A stretch of 64,000 bases of DNA from Mantis religiosa (Eukaryota > Arthropoda > Insecta > Mantodea > Mantidae). Shown here one piece after another: positions 23,295 through 33,518 of this stretch. The position numbers and the translations under genes were made by a program. The stretch's first letter is position 1, and each line of letters opens with the position of its first letter. Where the stretch lies: contig CM060952.1 in the NCBI GenBank assembly GCA_030765055.1, forward strand, positions 80,199,164 to 80,263,163, in the 5' to 3' direction. The notes under the pieces are model-generated. The model saw only the letters and a list, made by a program, of their open reading frames with translations. It did not search any database and was not told the DNA's origin.

Positions 23295-24439
23295 ATAATT
23301 AACAGAAATTGTTTATCAAATGTTTACCAGTTTTACAAAGGTCCTTCAGAACGAAGAGCTCTTCTGAGGATGTTCCCAGAAATTAAAGATAAACATTTAA
23401 TTTGTCAAAAGATCTTAAACATTTTAAGTTGCTGGAGTTATCCAATATAAAAAATAAAAGTTTTCAAATAGTACACCATGTAAAGGTTAATCTGGAATGG
23501 GAGAATGTTTCTAAAAATCTTCATGTACCGTTTGGAAGATGCTAAAGCTAAACACCAACATTGGATTTTAAACTGAGTTGTTAAGTTGTACCTACAGTTC
23601 ATAGGTTGTCGCACATTAACCCTCCTGCTGTCAACGTCGAATAGATCGACGGTGCCCGCTCGGTGTATAAACGCCACCCTCATATCGGCAGCGGTGAAAA
23701 GCACCAGCCTGCTACGTATGTTAGTGTTAGCCTTTAGGAAAAAATTCATAACAAATGTAATTTTAAAGCAAAACTTAAACGTGTAAAAAGTGAATTTTGG
23801 CATTTAACTTTTGATGAATAGGTACTCTATTAATTAACAGAATCGTCAGATAGCAAATATTTATTTATAACATCAAAGAATAGTAATCTGAAATGTCACA
23901 AATTTGTTTTGAAGAAAGCAAATGGTATTTAATACAACAAAAATATACTCAGTTACAAATAAATTAATTATAAACACCTGAAATAACTGTGCTATTTTAA
24001 TAAAAAGTACGCAAATTTTAACTCACCGGTACCGATGATTTTAGGGTGTTTGCATCAAGAATACATTTACTCTTCTCCTATCGTTGCTGTTTTCTAGCAC
24101 TAGTTATAACATCATACCGCTAATCTAAGAATTCTGTTTAAATATATAAACACGCAGATATGTGTTAAATTAAATTATAAAACCTTAATATAAAGAATAA
24201 ATCTTACTTTGCAAAGTAAAGTATGTCTAGCCACATTCCTCACAGTTAGAGTATTTGTATCGATATCACACTCGTCCTTATATGAAATAACGTTCTTATC
24301 ATCTCTCCCTGGCACAAAACCACCGTGAGAATAACTTGCCATGTTCATTTTTACAAATTATAAACAGAACTCAGCGGGATATGACCAAAATACTTAGGTC
24401 ATTAAATAATAATCAGTGGCACATTTGAATTAACAACAA
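23295..24439. other. Intron sequence; possible TTAA-type repeat end at 23616
   Basis: About 1.1 kb of AT-rich intron. At 23616 a TTAA followed by CCCTCCTGCTGTC begins a GC-richer block to about 23720, like the end of a piggyBac-type element or MITE (compare 40191-40201). No matching second end was found. Confidence 0.35.
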
Positions 24440-25150
24440 TTAAAATATTTTTGGAGCAATCACTGCAATACATAAGTAATCTCCTACAACATGAACAACT
24501 TGCCTCCACACATCAGGGAGCCGACGGATGTCATCCACAGCGTCTTGTTGTCCTGATATTCGAACAGACTGCTCTACTGCTGCTATAATTGCCTGTCTGG
24601 TTCTATAGCGAACTCCTCTAAGTGGTAATTTAATTTTCGAAAAAATATCATAATCACATAGGCTCATATCTGGGCAGTATGGAGGATGATCCAGAATTTG
24701 TCACAGTTCCATCTGGAAGTCAATTAACAACAGGGACATGCGAGAGCGAGCACCCTCATATAACACAATGGCATGAGAATTTAGGAGATTTGGACTTTTT
24801 CGACGCACAGCTGGTCGTAAATATTGTTCCACAAAGTGACTGTAATATGCACCATTCACACGATTTCCTTGATGAACTTAATAAGAACACCATCAAAATC
24901 ATAAGCAACAATGAATATGACTTTAAGTGGATCCTGTTTTTGTTGTTGCATTTTGGTAGTGGTGAATCACTGTGCCGCTCTTTAATTTTGGTTGGTAGCA
25001 TCGAACCCAGGTTTCATCTAATGAAACACTAGCCTTCACATTCATAGTTTCTAAGTCTCACCTTGCTGTTTCCATCCTCTGCCATATTGTTTCTTCTGCA
25101 AGATTGCGTGGAACCCATCGAGCGCAGATATTCCTCATCTTTTAACTTCT
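24440..25150 (-). pseudogene. Mariner-like transposase relic
   Basis: On the minus strand, from about 25150 to 24440, the text follows a mariner-like catalytic domain: 'VSLDETWVRCYQP' (first Asp), a middle segment 'HFVEQYLRPAVRRK', then 'YCPDMSLCDYDIF' (family SPDLSPCDYDLF, where the third catalytic Asp usually lies) and a C-terminal 'VVHVVGDYL'. Stops and frame changes occur throughout (for example after 'KTGST'). The N-terminal half is missing. It is a different lineage from the relic at 12190. Confidence 0.7.
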
Positions 25151-25174
25151 ACCTAAGTATGTGGACAATCGCTC

Positions 25175-26085
25175 CAACGGGACGCGACAAAACATCTGCG
25201 CGCGTCAAACCGCCGAAGAACGATGGTACGTCGAAGTTCGAAGTCCTCCGCCGTCAATTCGACACTGACCAAGAACAACAAGTGGTCACCAGAGGAAGAG
25301 GCCGCACAGCTAATGGTCAACCTCTAGGCACGGGCCGCAGAAGTCCTGAACGCGGTGCAGACAGCGGCAGCGCCCAAGGACATCTGGGAAGCCCTGGAAA
25401 ACCACTTTGGAAACCACCGCTTAGCCGTAGCGTAACGCAGTCAGCTGGAGCCAAGGTCACAGCAGCCAGGGAAGATGCTGCAGGAGTTCGCCCTGGCAAT
25501 TGAGCAGCTAGCTAACAAAGCCTCGGTGCACCTCCCATCAGAGTTCTTATCCCGGTAGGCCACCTACAGCTTAGCTGACGGGGTACGAGACACGGAGACT
25601 CGTTAGCGCCTAATGCTCGGCGATTACAAAAATATCCATTGGACGATCACGGCAGCATTGAGGAAGGAGGTGGCCCAGGTGACGGCTACCCCGACGCCAA
25701 GAACAAGGAGTATTCGCTACACGGGAGACCGAAAGCCTGCCGAGGGACGCCGGTGAAGACGTAGTGGTGTGTGTTGGGGGTGTATGTGTATGTGTAGTGT
25801 TTAACGCCCGGTTTTACTACATACGGCACCGCAGGCGATGACACTGATGATACATGAGATGAAGATGGAGCACCGCTGGAATGAGATGGCGGGGGAAACC
25901 GGAGATCCCAGACAAAACCCGCCCCAGCGCCATGTTGTCCATCACAAATCTCACTTTCCCGTCGCCTGGGATCGAACCCGGGCCACCTTCGTGAGAGCCA
26001 AGCTGTCCAACCACTGAGCCACGGCGCGGCCCTGTTAGGGGTGTGGACAGCCGGGACACCTGCAGAGAGACTGCCCACACCAGGA
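25175..26085 (+). pseudogene. Gypsy copy B gag relic, split by a SINE
   Basis: Frames 'PPKNDGTSKFEVLRRQFDT' and 'NKWSPEEEAAQL' match gag of copy C. Frame shifts and stops (for example near 25555) are present. The gag zinc knuckle (C-W-G-C...H....C) is interrupted by the SINE: its first part ends at 25783 and the remainder resumes at 26033 ('GQPGHLQRDCP'). Unlike copy C, the knuckle cysteines are intact outside the insertion. Confidence 0.75.
25784..26032 (-). mobile_element. tRNA-derived SINE, copy 1
   Basis: On the minus strand the element starts GGCCGCGCCGTGGCTCAGTG (Pol III A-box region) and has a B box, GGTTCGATCCC, about 45 bases on. The rest is a non-tRNA body and an AC-rich tail. It shares almost its whole length with 53528-53781. 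Flanking direct repeats TGTTGGGGGTGT (25772-25783) and TGTTAGGGGTGT (26033-26044) are the target duplication with one mismatch. It sits inside gag of Gypsy copy B. Confidence 0.88.
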
Positions 26086-28304
26086 AGAGCAGCCGGAAGA
26101 ACGGGAAAGGCCCGCGTTGCGAGGGGCGGTTCGGCGCCGTCATCACCATCCCCTCGAGTGATGCTGCGTGCCGTCAGCCGACGGATGGATGACAGCCTCA
26201 TCGCGGATGATTGGGTGAGAGGGAAGCCGTGCCGCGTGCTCATAGACACTGGGGCAGCCCTGACAGTCATCAGACCTGCCATAGCAAGGGGTTTACCGAA
26301 GAGGAAGCCAAGCCGACCATACCAACTTATGACGTCATCGGACGACACCTTGCCTGTGGGGAACGAGGCTCTGCTGAAGCTGACCTTGGGGCCGAGAGCC
26401 GTGTGTCAGTGGGTGTTGGTCTCAAGAATGGCTGAGGAGGTGATACTGGGATTGGATGCCCTCAGGAGCCTCGAGGTGACGGTTGAATTCGGCAGGAAGG
26501 TCCTGCGTCTCAATGGAGAACAGGTTATACTCCGGCAACCCGACGAGCACCTTGAAATATGCAGGGTCACCTTGAAGGAAGACTTGGTTGTCCCCGCGAG
26601 AAGCGTGGTGGTGGTGACGGCGCGACTGCAAGGTCAGCGGACGAAGAACATGATACTGGACCAGAAGACGTCTATGCAAGCACTATGCGTTGCCAGGTCA
26701 TTGTAGCCGTGCCGAGAGGAGGTGCCAGTGAGGCTGCTCAACCTGGCAGATGCCGATCACGGCGTCCAGGCCGGGACGTAGTTGGAGACGTGCGTGCCCG
26801 TGGTCAATGTAACACCAGTCGACAAGATACAGGAGCCGGTGACGACGCAACACTTGGTGCCCCGGCTGGAAGGCTTATTGGAAAGGGCGGCCGAACACCT
26901 GACCATAGAACAGCTGGACAATGTTCGACAACTGCTGAGGCGATACCAGCGCGTCTTCAGCCAAGGTGACAGTGACTACGGCCGGACGGACAAAGTGCTT
27001 CACCGCATCAACAACGGAGACGCCCCGCCTATTCGGTAACCACCTAGACGCGTTCCCCTGGCAAAACAAGCGGCGCTATGGGATATGCTAGATGAAATGA
27101 AATCCAGGGGAGTGATTGAAGAGTCTGACAGCCCTTGCTGTTCCCCTATAGTCTTGGTGACAAAGAAGAACGGCGAGCTACGCTTCTGCGTAGACTACAG
27201 GAAGTTGAACATTGTCACCCAGAAGTGCTGTTTTTCCTTACCTCGATTGACGACACCCTGGACACGCTAGCTGTTGCACAGTGGTTCTCGATCCTGTATC
27301 TGACGTCGGCTTACTGCCAGGTAGCTCTGGACCCGAGAGAAAAGAAGACCGCATTTTCGACAGGTCAAGGGGTTTTGCAGTTGACAGTTATGCCCTTTGG
27401 CCTCTGCAACGCGCCAGCTTACTTTCAACGGCTCATGGAGTCAGTGATGAGAGGACTGACCTATGACGCCTGCCGGCTATACCTGGACTACATCATCATC
27501 GTCGGCAAAACATTCGAAGACCATCTCGACAACCTGAGTAAGGTGCTACAGAGGCGGCAGTGACCAACCTGAAGCTGAACGCACAGAAGTGCCAGCTCTT
27601 CTGCAAGGAAGTCAACTACCTGGGCCACATAGCCACAGACCCGGAGAAGACACAAGCCGTGAGAATTGGCCTCGGTGAAAGGATAAGAGAGAATTGAGCA
27701 GTTTCCTAGAGCCGTTTCATAAAGGGGTTTTCTAACATCCCCCAACCCCTCACCCACCTGACAGAGCCACATCCATCTTATCTGTGGAAGGATGACACCG
27801 AGGATGCTTTCCAGTGGCTGAAGAAGATACTGTGTAGTGCTCCTGTTCTGGGATTCCCGCAACCAGGTAGCATCTTCATTGTGGACACTGACGACAGCGA
27901 CCTCTGCATTGGAGGCGTCCTATCCCAAGTCCAGGACGGCTACGAGCGAGTGATAGCCTACTAGAGCAAGACGCTATGCAAGGCAGAGAACAACTACTGC
28001 GTCATCCGGCGAGAGCTACTGGCGGTAGTAAAGAGCTCGGAGCACTTCCACAAGTACCTGTATGGTCAGCCATTCCAACTGAGGACTGACCACCCCGCCC
28101 TCACCTGGCTATTGAGCTTTAGGAACCTGGAAGGTCAGACAGCACGTTTGGTCCAGAGGCTACAGGAATACGACTTCACCTCTGAACATCGTAGAGGGAA
28201 GAGCGATGGCAGCACAGACGCCATGTCCCTAAGATCCTGCTCTGAAGAGTGCGGTCAATGCACAAGAGTGGAAGAGAAGGAGCGTGCCATAGCTGTCAGA
28301 TGAG
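26086..28304 (+). pseudogene. Gypsy copy B pol relic (protease, RT, RNase H)
   Basis: Protease: 'PCRVLIDTGAALTVIRP' at 26230-26280 with an intact DTG. RT: 'VTKKNGELRFCVDYRKLN' at 27157-27210, then 'VMPFGLCNAPAYFQRLMESV'; the active site at 27480-27495 reads Y-L-D-Y instead of Y-L-D-D. RNase H segment: 'FQLRTDHPALTWLLSF' near 28075-28122. Frame changes near 26705, 27250 and 27560 and stops break it, and it ends before the integrase. Confidence 0.85.
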
Positions 28305-28652
28305 TTAGAACATGCATCGAAAGGAATATGCCGATCTCTCCTTTGCTTCAAGTATTAATAACTTTGCGATTTTATAGTTCACTGAATTATGTGGATAATA
28401 CACTGTCACCTAACGTCTTGAAACCTTCAGGTCTCTTGTCCTTCTTCGCTCCTCGTTTTAAATTTACGTAATGCTGACGTTAGAACATGCATCGAAAGGA
28501 ATGTGCCGATCTCTCCTTTGCTTCAAGTATTAATAACTTTGCGATTTTTTAATTCACTGAAGTATATAGATAATACACTGTCCACCTCCCGTCTTCAAAC
28601 GTTCAAGTCACTTGTCCTTCGCACCTTGTTTTAAATTTACGTAAAACTGACG
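28305..28652. repeat. Tandem duplication, two units of about 175 bases
   Basis: Unit 1 (28305-28479) and unit 2 (28480-28652) both begin TTAGAACATGCATCGAAAGG and end near TTTAAATTTACGTAA..CTGACG, with scattered differences. Read on the minus strand both units carry a piece of a Myb/SANT-like protein (..FYVNLKQGAKDK.. type), so part of that coding region was duplicated. Confidence 0.93.
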
Positions 28653-28857
28653 AAGTATTTTGTGCTTGTAGGAGTGACACATGCATTTGAATTAAATTCG
28701 TTTCCAATATTTTCCCACACGACATCTTTCTGTTTTACATTCACCGCATCCGTCCTCTTATTTTCCACGATATCCTTACACTTCGTCACCAATTCAATTA
28801 ACAATGGATGAGAAATTTGTCTCACGGCTTTTGTTTATGATTTTGTTCACCCGCCAT
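28637..28857 (-). pseudogene. Myb/SANT-like DNA-binding domain fragment
   Basis: From an ATG at 28855-28857, the minus strand encodes a short leader, then after a one-base frame change 'LLIELVTKCKDIVENKRTDA' and 'VWENIGNEFNSN'. This is the pattern of the Myb/SANT-like (zeste-type) domain common in insect genomes and in some transposons (LL.LV.K....ENK.TD......W..I..EFN). The following helix text (L..FY.NLK....KDK) is in another frame within the 28480-28652 repeat unit. Broken as it stands; it could be a transposon accessory gene relic or a decayed host gene. Confidence 0.5.
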
Positions 28858-31249
28858 TTTTTGAGCTGTGTACAGACGAAAATGAAAACAAAAGCGCATC
28901 GCAGTACATTCAGAAAATAATACGACTCATCCATAGCCTTTTATAGCTGTACAAGTTTCTTGGCGTGAACACTTGTTTGTTAACATTTCAGATAACAGGT
29001 TGGTGAAATACAAGAAATTTAACAGTAGTGTTAGCGCTGTGACAGTTGTTACGTTACGTATGTTAACGTCGATTTTAACATCTGTTGATGAAATCGGGCA
29101 TTAGAGAACTAAAGGCAATAGCATACAAATAAACCTACTACTAAAAATGTCTTATTAAACAAATTTTTTGTCTTCAAAACTCACAGCTAACAAACATTAG
29201 ATGCTCTTATTTTTCATTGTTATCGGTTTACATGATTTATCGCTGATAAACGTTAATGCACGGAGTATTGCCACTAATTCTTTAATGATCCATGTATAAT
29301 GGCGAGGGTTGGAGATGCTTTCCTTCAAATAACAAAAGATCCCTTTTTTGTGACCAAGAAACACACTGTTATAGTGACCGCGCTTAAAGGATCCCCAGAC
29401 GGCTGGCTTTGTACGGAAAAACTGTTCTTACCCCTAACCACAATGTCATAAACATCAGGATACACTTACCGGAGTGGAGGGGTGAAGAATGTTAGGCACG
29501 TATTTACAGCTGAGAATATCCAGGATTGCTGTTGTTTAAGATAACGTTTAGAAGAAAAGATCAAGCTGAATTCACTGTATGAAATAGCCATTGATCTTTT
29601 CAAACAAATTTTAAATAATTAATGTAACCTAAAATACATAATGTTACAACGCTTTATAACATAACTGAAAAGGGATATATTACCTGTGCTGTCATGGTAT
29701 AGTACTTATATTATCTACAAGAAGTAAATACTCATTATTGGCATAGTATCCAAGAAAAGCTTAGTAAATAATTCCGATACTTTGTTGTAGGACCATCATT
29801 ACAATTTTAAAAGGGTTAAATGGCATTAGTATGCATGCATTTGCGAGGGATATTTACTTGCAAATTAAAGAAGCACTTTGGATATTTTGGTAGTTTATAA
29901 TAATTTAGAAGCAAAAATTGCACATTAGCGCTTTGTTTATTGCAATTGTGAGCCGATTTATCCTAAAACATTTTCCTATATTCTATGTAACTACAGGTGG
30001 TGAATCAAATTTCAGTTGATTTAACAAAGCAGTAAATACCTCTAAATTAAAAAAAAACGAACTAAGGAATTAAAGAAAAAACTAGTAAGGAAAATCTATT
30101 ACTCTTTTTAAATGCTGGAAGCTTTTTACAAGGGTGTCTGCTAATTTTACAAGTTTGAATAAAGTCTAGCAGTGTAATTTTTAGGGGGTTCTCCTGTTAA
30201 GCACAATTTAAATAAATAATCACGTACATTCCGCATAATAATTAAATGTTTCCAGAAAGGTTTGATACACTGTAAGGTATATATTACAAGTATGAATGGA
30301 ACTTCATGTTAGTATATCCATTTTAGGTTCGATTCACAAATGTTAATTAAATTAAGCAACTGCTAAACGCTAACAACTATTAAACACTAATAAATTTATA
30401 AAACCAGACTAACTACACTAAGTAAAACACTATGTAACTTCTATAAATATAAGCTTAATTAACACACATAAGAAGCACGTTTGCACAATCTAAGCTAATA
30501 TAAGGTATTGAAGTTCTGAAGACACAAGAAAAACATCGCAACAGCGCTTTAACTTGGTAAATTTAGTGAGAAGGACCACCCTATATGTTTAAGGGTGGAA
30601 GATTCTTATAATTGCTTCCATATGAGGAACTATGGTGCGAAGTGAAAGCTTTGCTTTCGCTTTGATGGCGAATGGGATGGAATGAACGAGGCTACTTAGA
30701 AGGAAATAGGTTCGCTCTTTTCAGTGCCACAAAAGCCATTTCAATAAAATGTTGCAAAATTGGCTACAATCTCACAAACATTGCGTCTATTGGATTAACG
30801 CTGGCACTCTCCGCTCGGTATAGTACACTCAATTTACCGATGGTTGGCGTATTAGGGCAGAAACTCTTTTAAGTGGCGCAGTACCAAGACGGTTAAGTAT
30901 TCTCAGAACATGTGAAATATTAGCATCGAATTTTTTGGTGGAGTGCAATACTTCCGCTAGTTAAAGAAAGGATTTAAATGCTTATTTTGGGAAACAGACA
31001 GTACAGTTAACGACAGTGAATGGAATGGAATTGAATGTAGCACATTGGCCTTTTTATTTTTTAAGTGAATGGTTGAACCGCTTAAAGAACGTAGCATACT
31101 GTGACGCAATGTTTATCATTGTTAATTTGTATTTCAAGAATGTCATGGCTGATAATTATAGTAACTCTATTTTATGTATGATAAAACCAACATGTAAGAA
31201 GGGTTTGGAGTATGAGGAGCCTATATTAATTTGTTGATTTATTGCGCAG
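28858..31249. other. Intron 4, unassigned AT-rich sequence
   Basis: About 2.4 kb without a recognisable gene, RNA or repeat family. Longest open frames are under 75 codons and show no motif. It ends in the acceptor of exon e. Confidence 0.45.
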
Positions 31250-31352
31250 ATATGATGACATTGGCACGAAAAAGGTATTCTGCCTTGCGTGGCAAGACGC
31301 CAGCACCTCCAGCACCTCCAGCAGCTCCAGCACCTCCAGCACGTCCAGCACC
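31250..31352 (+). CDS. Host gene, exon e (DMM-type, with Ala-Pro repeat)
   Basis: 103 bases between a TTGTTGATTTATTGCGCAG acceptor and a GTAAGT donor; phase in 1, out 2. The peptide starts 'DMMTLARKRYSALRGKTP', strikingly like the exon at 39711 ('DMMALARKRY'). It ends in an Ala-Pro run encoded by a CCAGCACCT-type DNA repeat (31299-31352) that could vary in copy number in frame. Neighbouring exon phases match exactly. Confidence 0.82.
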
Positions 31353-31654
31353 GTAAGTATTATTTTAATAAAGAGAAGTCTACACAAACACTCGATCATT
31401 TTTGAATTCATATCATATTCAGCTTTTTATGACGAAAACATTACAAGGAGTAAGTGTATAGAGTTACACATAGGTATTTGGCCTATTACTCACTATTTGC
31501 TTTCTGTTACCATCAGCTGGAGGATTTTCGGATATTCTATGGATGCTAAAGGTGGTGCAGCAGCGAAACTTTGAATCCCACGTACATTTTTGTTACTTGT
31601 TACGTAGAGCTTAGGGTTATTAGACAATCTTCTTTCAGGAAGGGAAACTCTCGA
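31353..31654. other. Intron 5, sequence before the tRNA-like repeat
   Basis: About 300 bases of intron. The part from about 31560 may be the body of the tRNA-derived repeat at 31655-31740. Confidence 0.4.
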
Positions 31655-31740
31655 AATAAACCTTATCTCCTAGACCGAGATTCGAACTCGGGAGCTCTTA
31701 AACGTGAGGCAGACACTCTACCTCCATGCTACAGAGATGA
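31655..31740 (-). repeat. tRNA-like sequence, probable SINE head
   Basis: The minus strand reads ..TAGCATGGAGGTAGAGTG.. (A-box-like) and, about 40 bases on, GAGTTCGAATCTC (B box), with CTC/GAG pairing around the T loop. A clean acceptor-stem pairing and CCA context are lacking, so a functional tRNA is unlikely. The anticodon-loop region reads CCTCACG, which resembles a Val tRNA. It is not the same family as the SINEs at 25784 and 53528. Confidence 0.45.
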
Positions 31741-31972
31741 GCATTTGCTGCGGATTTATAGCATGTATAAAAATCATTTGTGCTGAGAAGCAGGTGAACA
31801 TTTTTCGATATTCTGTAATAAATTAGTGGTGTCATTCTATGTGCATATGTCATGAAAATTTAAGCGGAGATATTTAACGGTTTATAGTGGGTTTATCAGC
31901 TCAGTAGCATCATCACCTGTACGTGAGTTTAATTGTAAAGCAATTCTAGACTATATTCTTCGCAAAGAGTAT

Positions 31973-32425
31973 TGTCTCGAACCAGCTATCGCGATAACTC
32001 GGCTTGTGCACACAAAGGAACGGATATAAAGGTCTTCCGAGGCAGATAAAGTGAGATGGATGGAAAAATCTAGTGACATCTTGATTGATAGAGAACATTC
32101 CGCTTTGTTTGTTTTAGAATAGTCTAGAATTATCAATGCAGGTATATATATAAGAGATCGCGAAACGCCAGCGTGTGTAGTCATAAGCAGTAGTCGTAAA
32201 CGAAGGTGTAACGGGAGTTGTTGTAAACAGAGTGTAATCAGAATTGAGTATCGTGCAACTGTGAACGCTGTTTGTTTGTGGTCAACGACCTTGGAAGCTT
32301 GCAATTGTGTATGTGACGTAATTCTGCTATTGTAAGGATTGTCTAAAGTGCATTTCTACGGAAATAAAGAACATTTTGAATTTCTGCAAATTCGACTTTT
32401 AATTCTACTAACCCACAAAATCACA
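31973..32425 (+). repeat. Gypsy copy C, 5' LTR
   Basis: 453 bases, TGTCTCG...TCACA. A TATA-like GTATATATATAA near 32142-32153 and AATAAA at 32362-32367 fit promoter and polyadenylation signals. It matches the 3' LTR and the solo LTR at 17954-23294. Confidence 0.88.
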
Positions 32426-32453
32426 ATTGTTATCAGGAGTGAGACATACCACT

Positions 32454-33518
32454 ATGGAGGCTGCATTGGAAAAGATTTTAGCGGAACTGAAAGAAAGGAA
32501 GACAGCTAAGGACAACCTCACCGAGAAAATGCAAGAAATGAAGGCCGAGTTATCAACGAAGACGGAAGCTGCAAATAACAACATGGCCACGACGATGACC
32601 GTGAAGATGACAGAATTAACCACGGAAATGAAGCCTGCGAACGAAGCCTTCGCCGTTAAGTTTGAAGAGCAGTTGATCGGCGTGAAGGAGGACATCACGG
32701 AGCTGGGCAAGCGGATGTGTCAAGTGGACGAGCGCGCCGAAGACCTGGCAAACCGCGTTAACGACCTAAAGGGAAAGGCCGACAACCTGAACGCTATGGC
32801 AGAGGACATCGTCGGCAGGCGGTTGAAGGACTTGAAGGCCGACGCGCCGGGACGCGACACAACATCTGTGCTCGCTACACCACCGAAGTACGACGGCGTG
32901 ACAAATTTCGAAGTCTTCCGCCGCCAGTTCAACACAGTGGCCAATCACAACAAGTGGTCACCTGAGGAAGAAGCCGCACAGCTAATAGCCAGCATCCAGA
33001 GGCGGGCCGCAGCAGTTCTGAACGTGGTCCAGACAGCGGCGACGACCAAGGACATCTGAGAAGTCCTGGAAAACTGCTTTTGAAACCACCACTTAGCCGC
33101 AGCCTACCGCAGTCAATTGAAATCAAGGTTGCAGCAGTCAGGCGAGACGCTGCAGGAGTTCGCCTTGGCAATTGAGCAGCTGGCTAGCACAATCATAGTC
33201 AACCTCTCTCCAAGGTTCTTATCCCGAGAAGCCGCCTACACCTTCGTTGAAGGGGTACGAGACACGGAGATTCGTCAGCGCCTAATGCTCGGCGATTACA
33301 AAACCCTCCACGAGGTCCCAACGGAAGCATTGAGGATGGAGGCGGCCAAGGTGACAGCTACCCCGACTTCCAAAACAAGGAGTATCCGCTATAATGGAGA
33401 CCAAACACCTGTCGTGGGACGCCGGCGAAGAACTAGCGGCGTGTGTTGGGGCTATGGAGAGCCGGGACATCTGGAGGGAGATTGTCCACACCAAAGGGAG
33501 CAGCTGGAACACGAGTAA
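32454..33518 (+). pseudogene. Gypsy copy C gag, two in-frame TGA stops
   Basis: A single frame from ATG 32454 to the TAA at 33516-33518, interrupted by TGA at 33057-33059 and TGA at 33081-33083. Both positions are TGG (Trp) in copy B, so each is one G-to-A change. N-terminal part: heptad-rich coiled coil ('ALEKILAELKERKTAKDNLT'). Middle: 'VFRRQFNTVANHNKWSPEEE', the capsid-like region. C-terminal part: a zinc knuckle reading C-W-G-Y....H....C, where the second Cys is Tyr. The LTR ends 28 bases upstream of the ATG, leaving a short leader with the primer-binding region (ATTGTTATCAGGAGTGAGA). Confidence 0.85.

Larger units (their letters stand above)
25175..28304 (+). mobile_element. Gypsy copy B, truncated at both ends
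   Basis: The same family as copy C, without LTRs. It starts in mid-gag directly next to the mariner-like relic and stops inside RNase H at the start of the 28305 tandem repeat. A SINE splits the gag zinc knuckle at 25784-26032. Most segments remain readable. Confidence 0.85.

Noticed and set aside
31655..31740. A functional Val-type tRNA gene
   Set aside because: A and B boxes are present, but no clean acceptor stem can be paired, so a SINE or tRNA relic is more likely.
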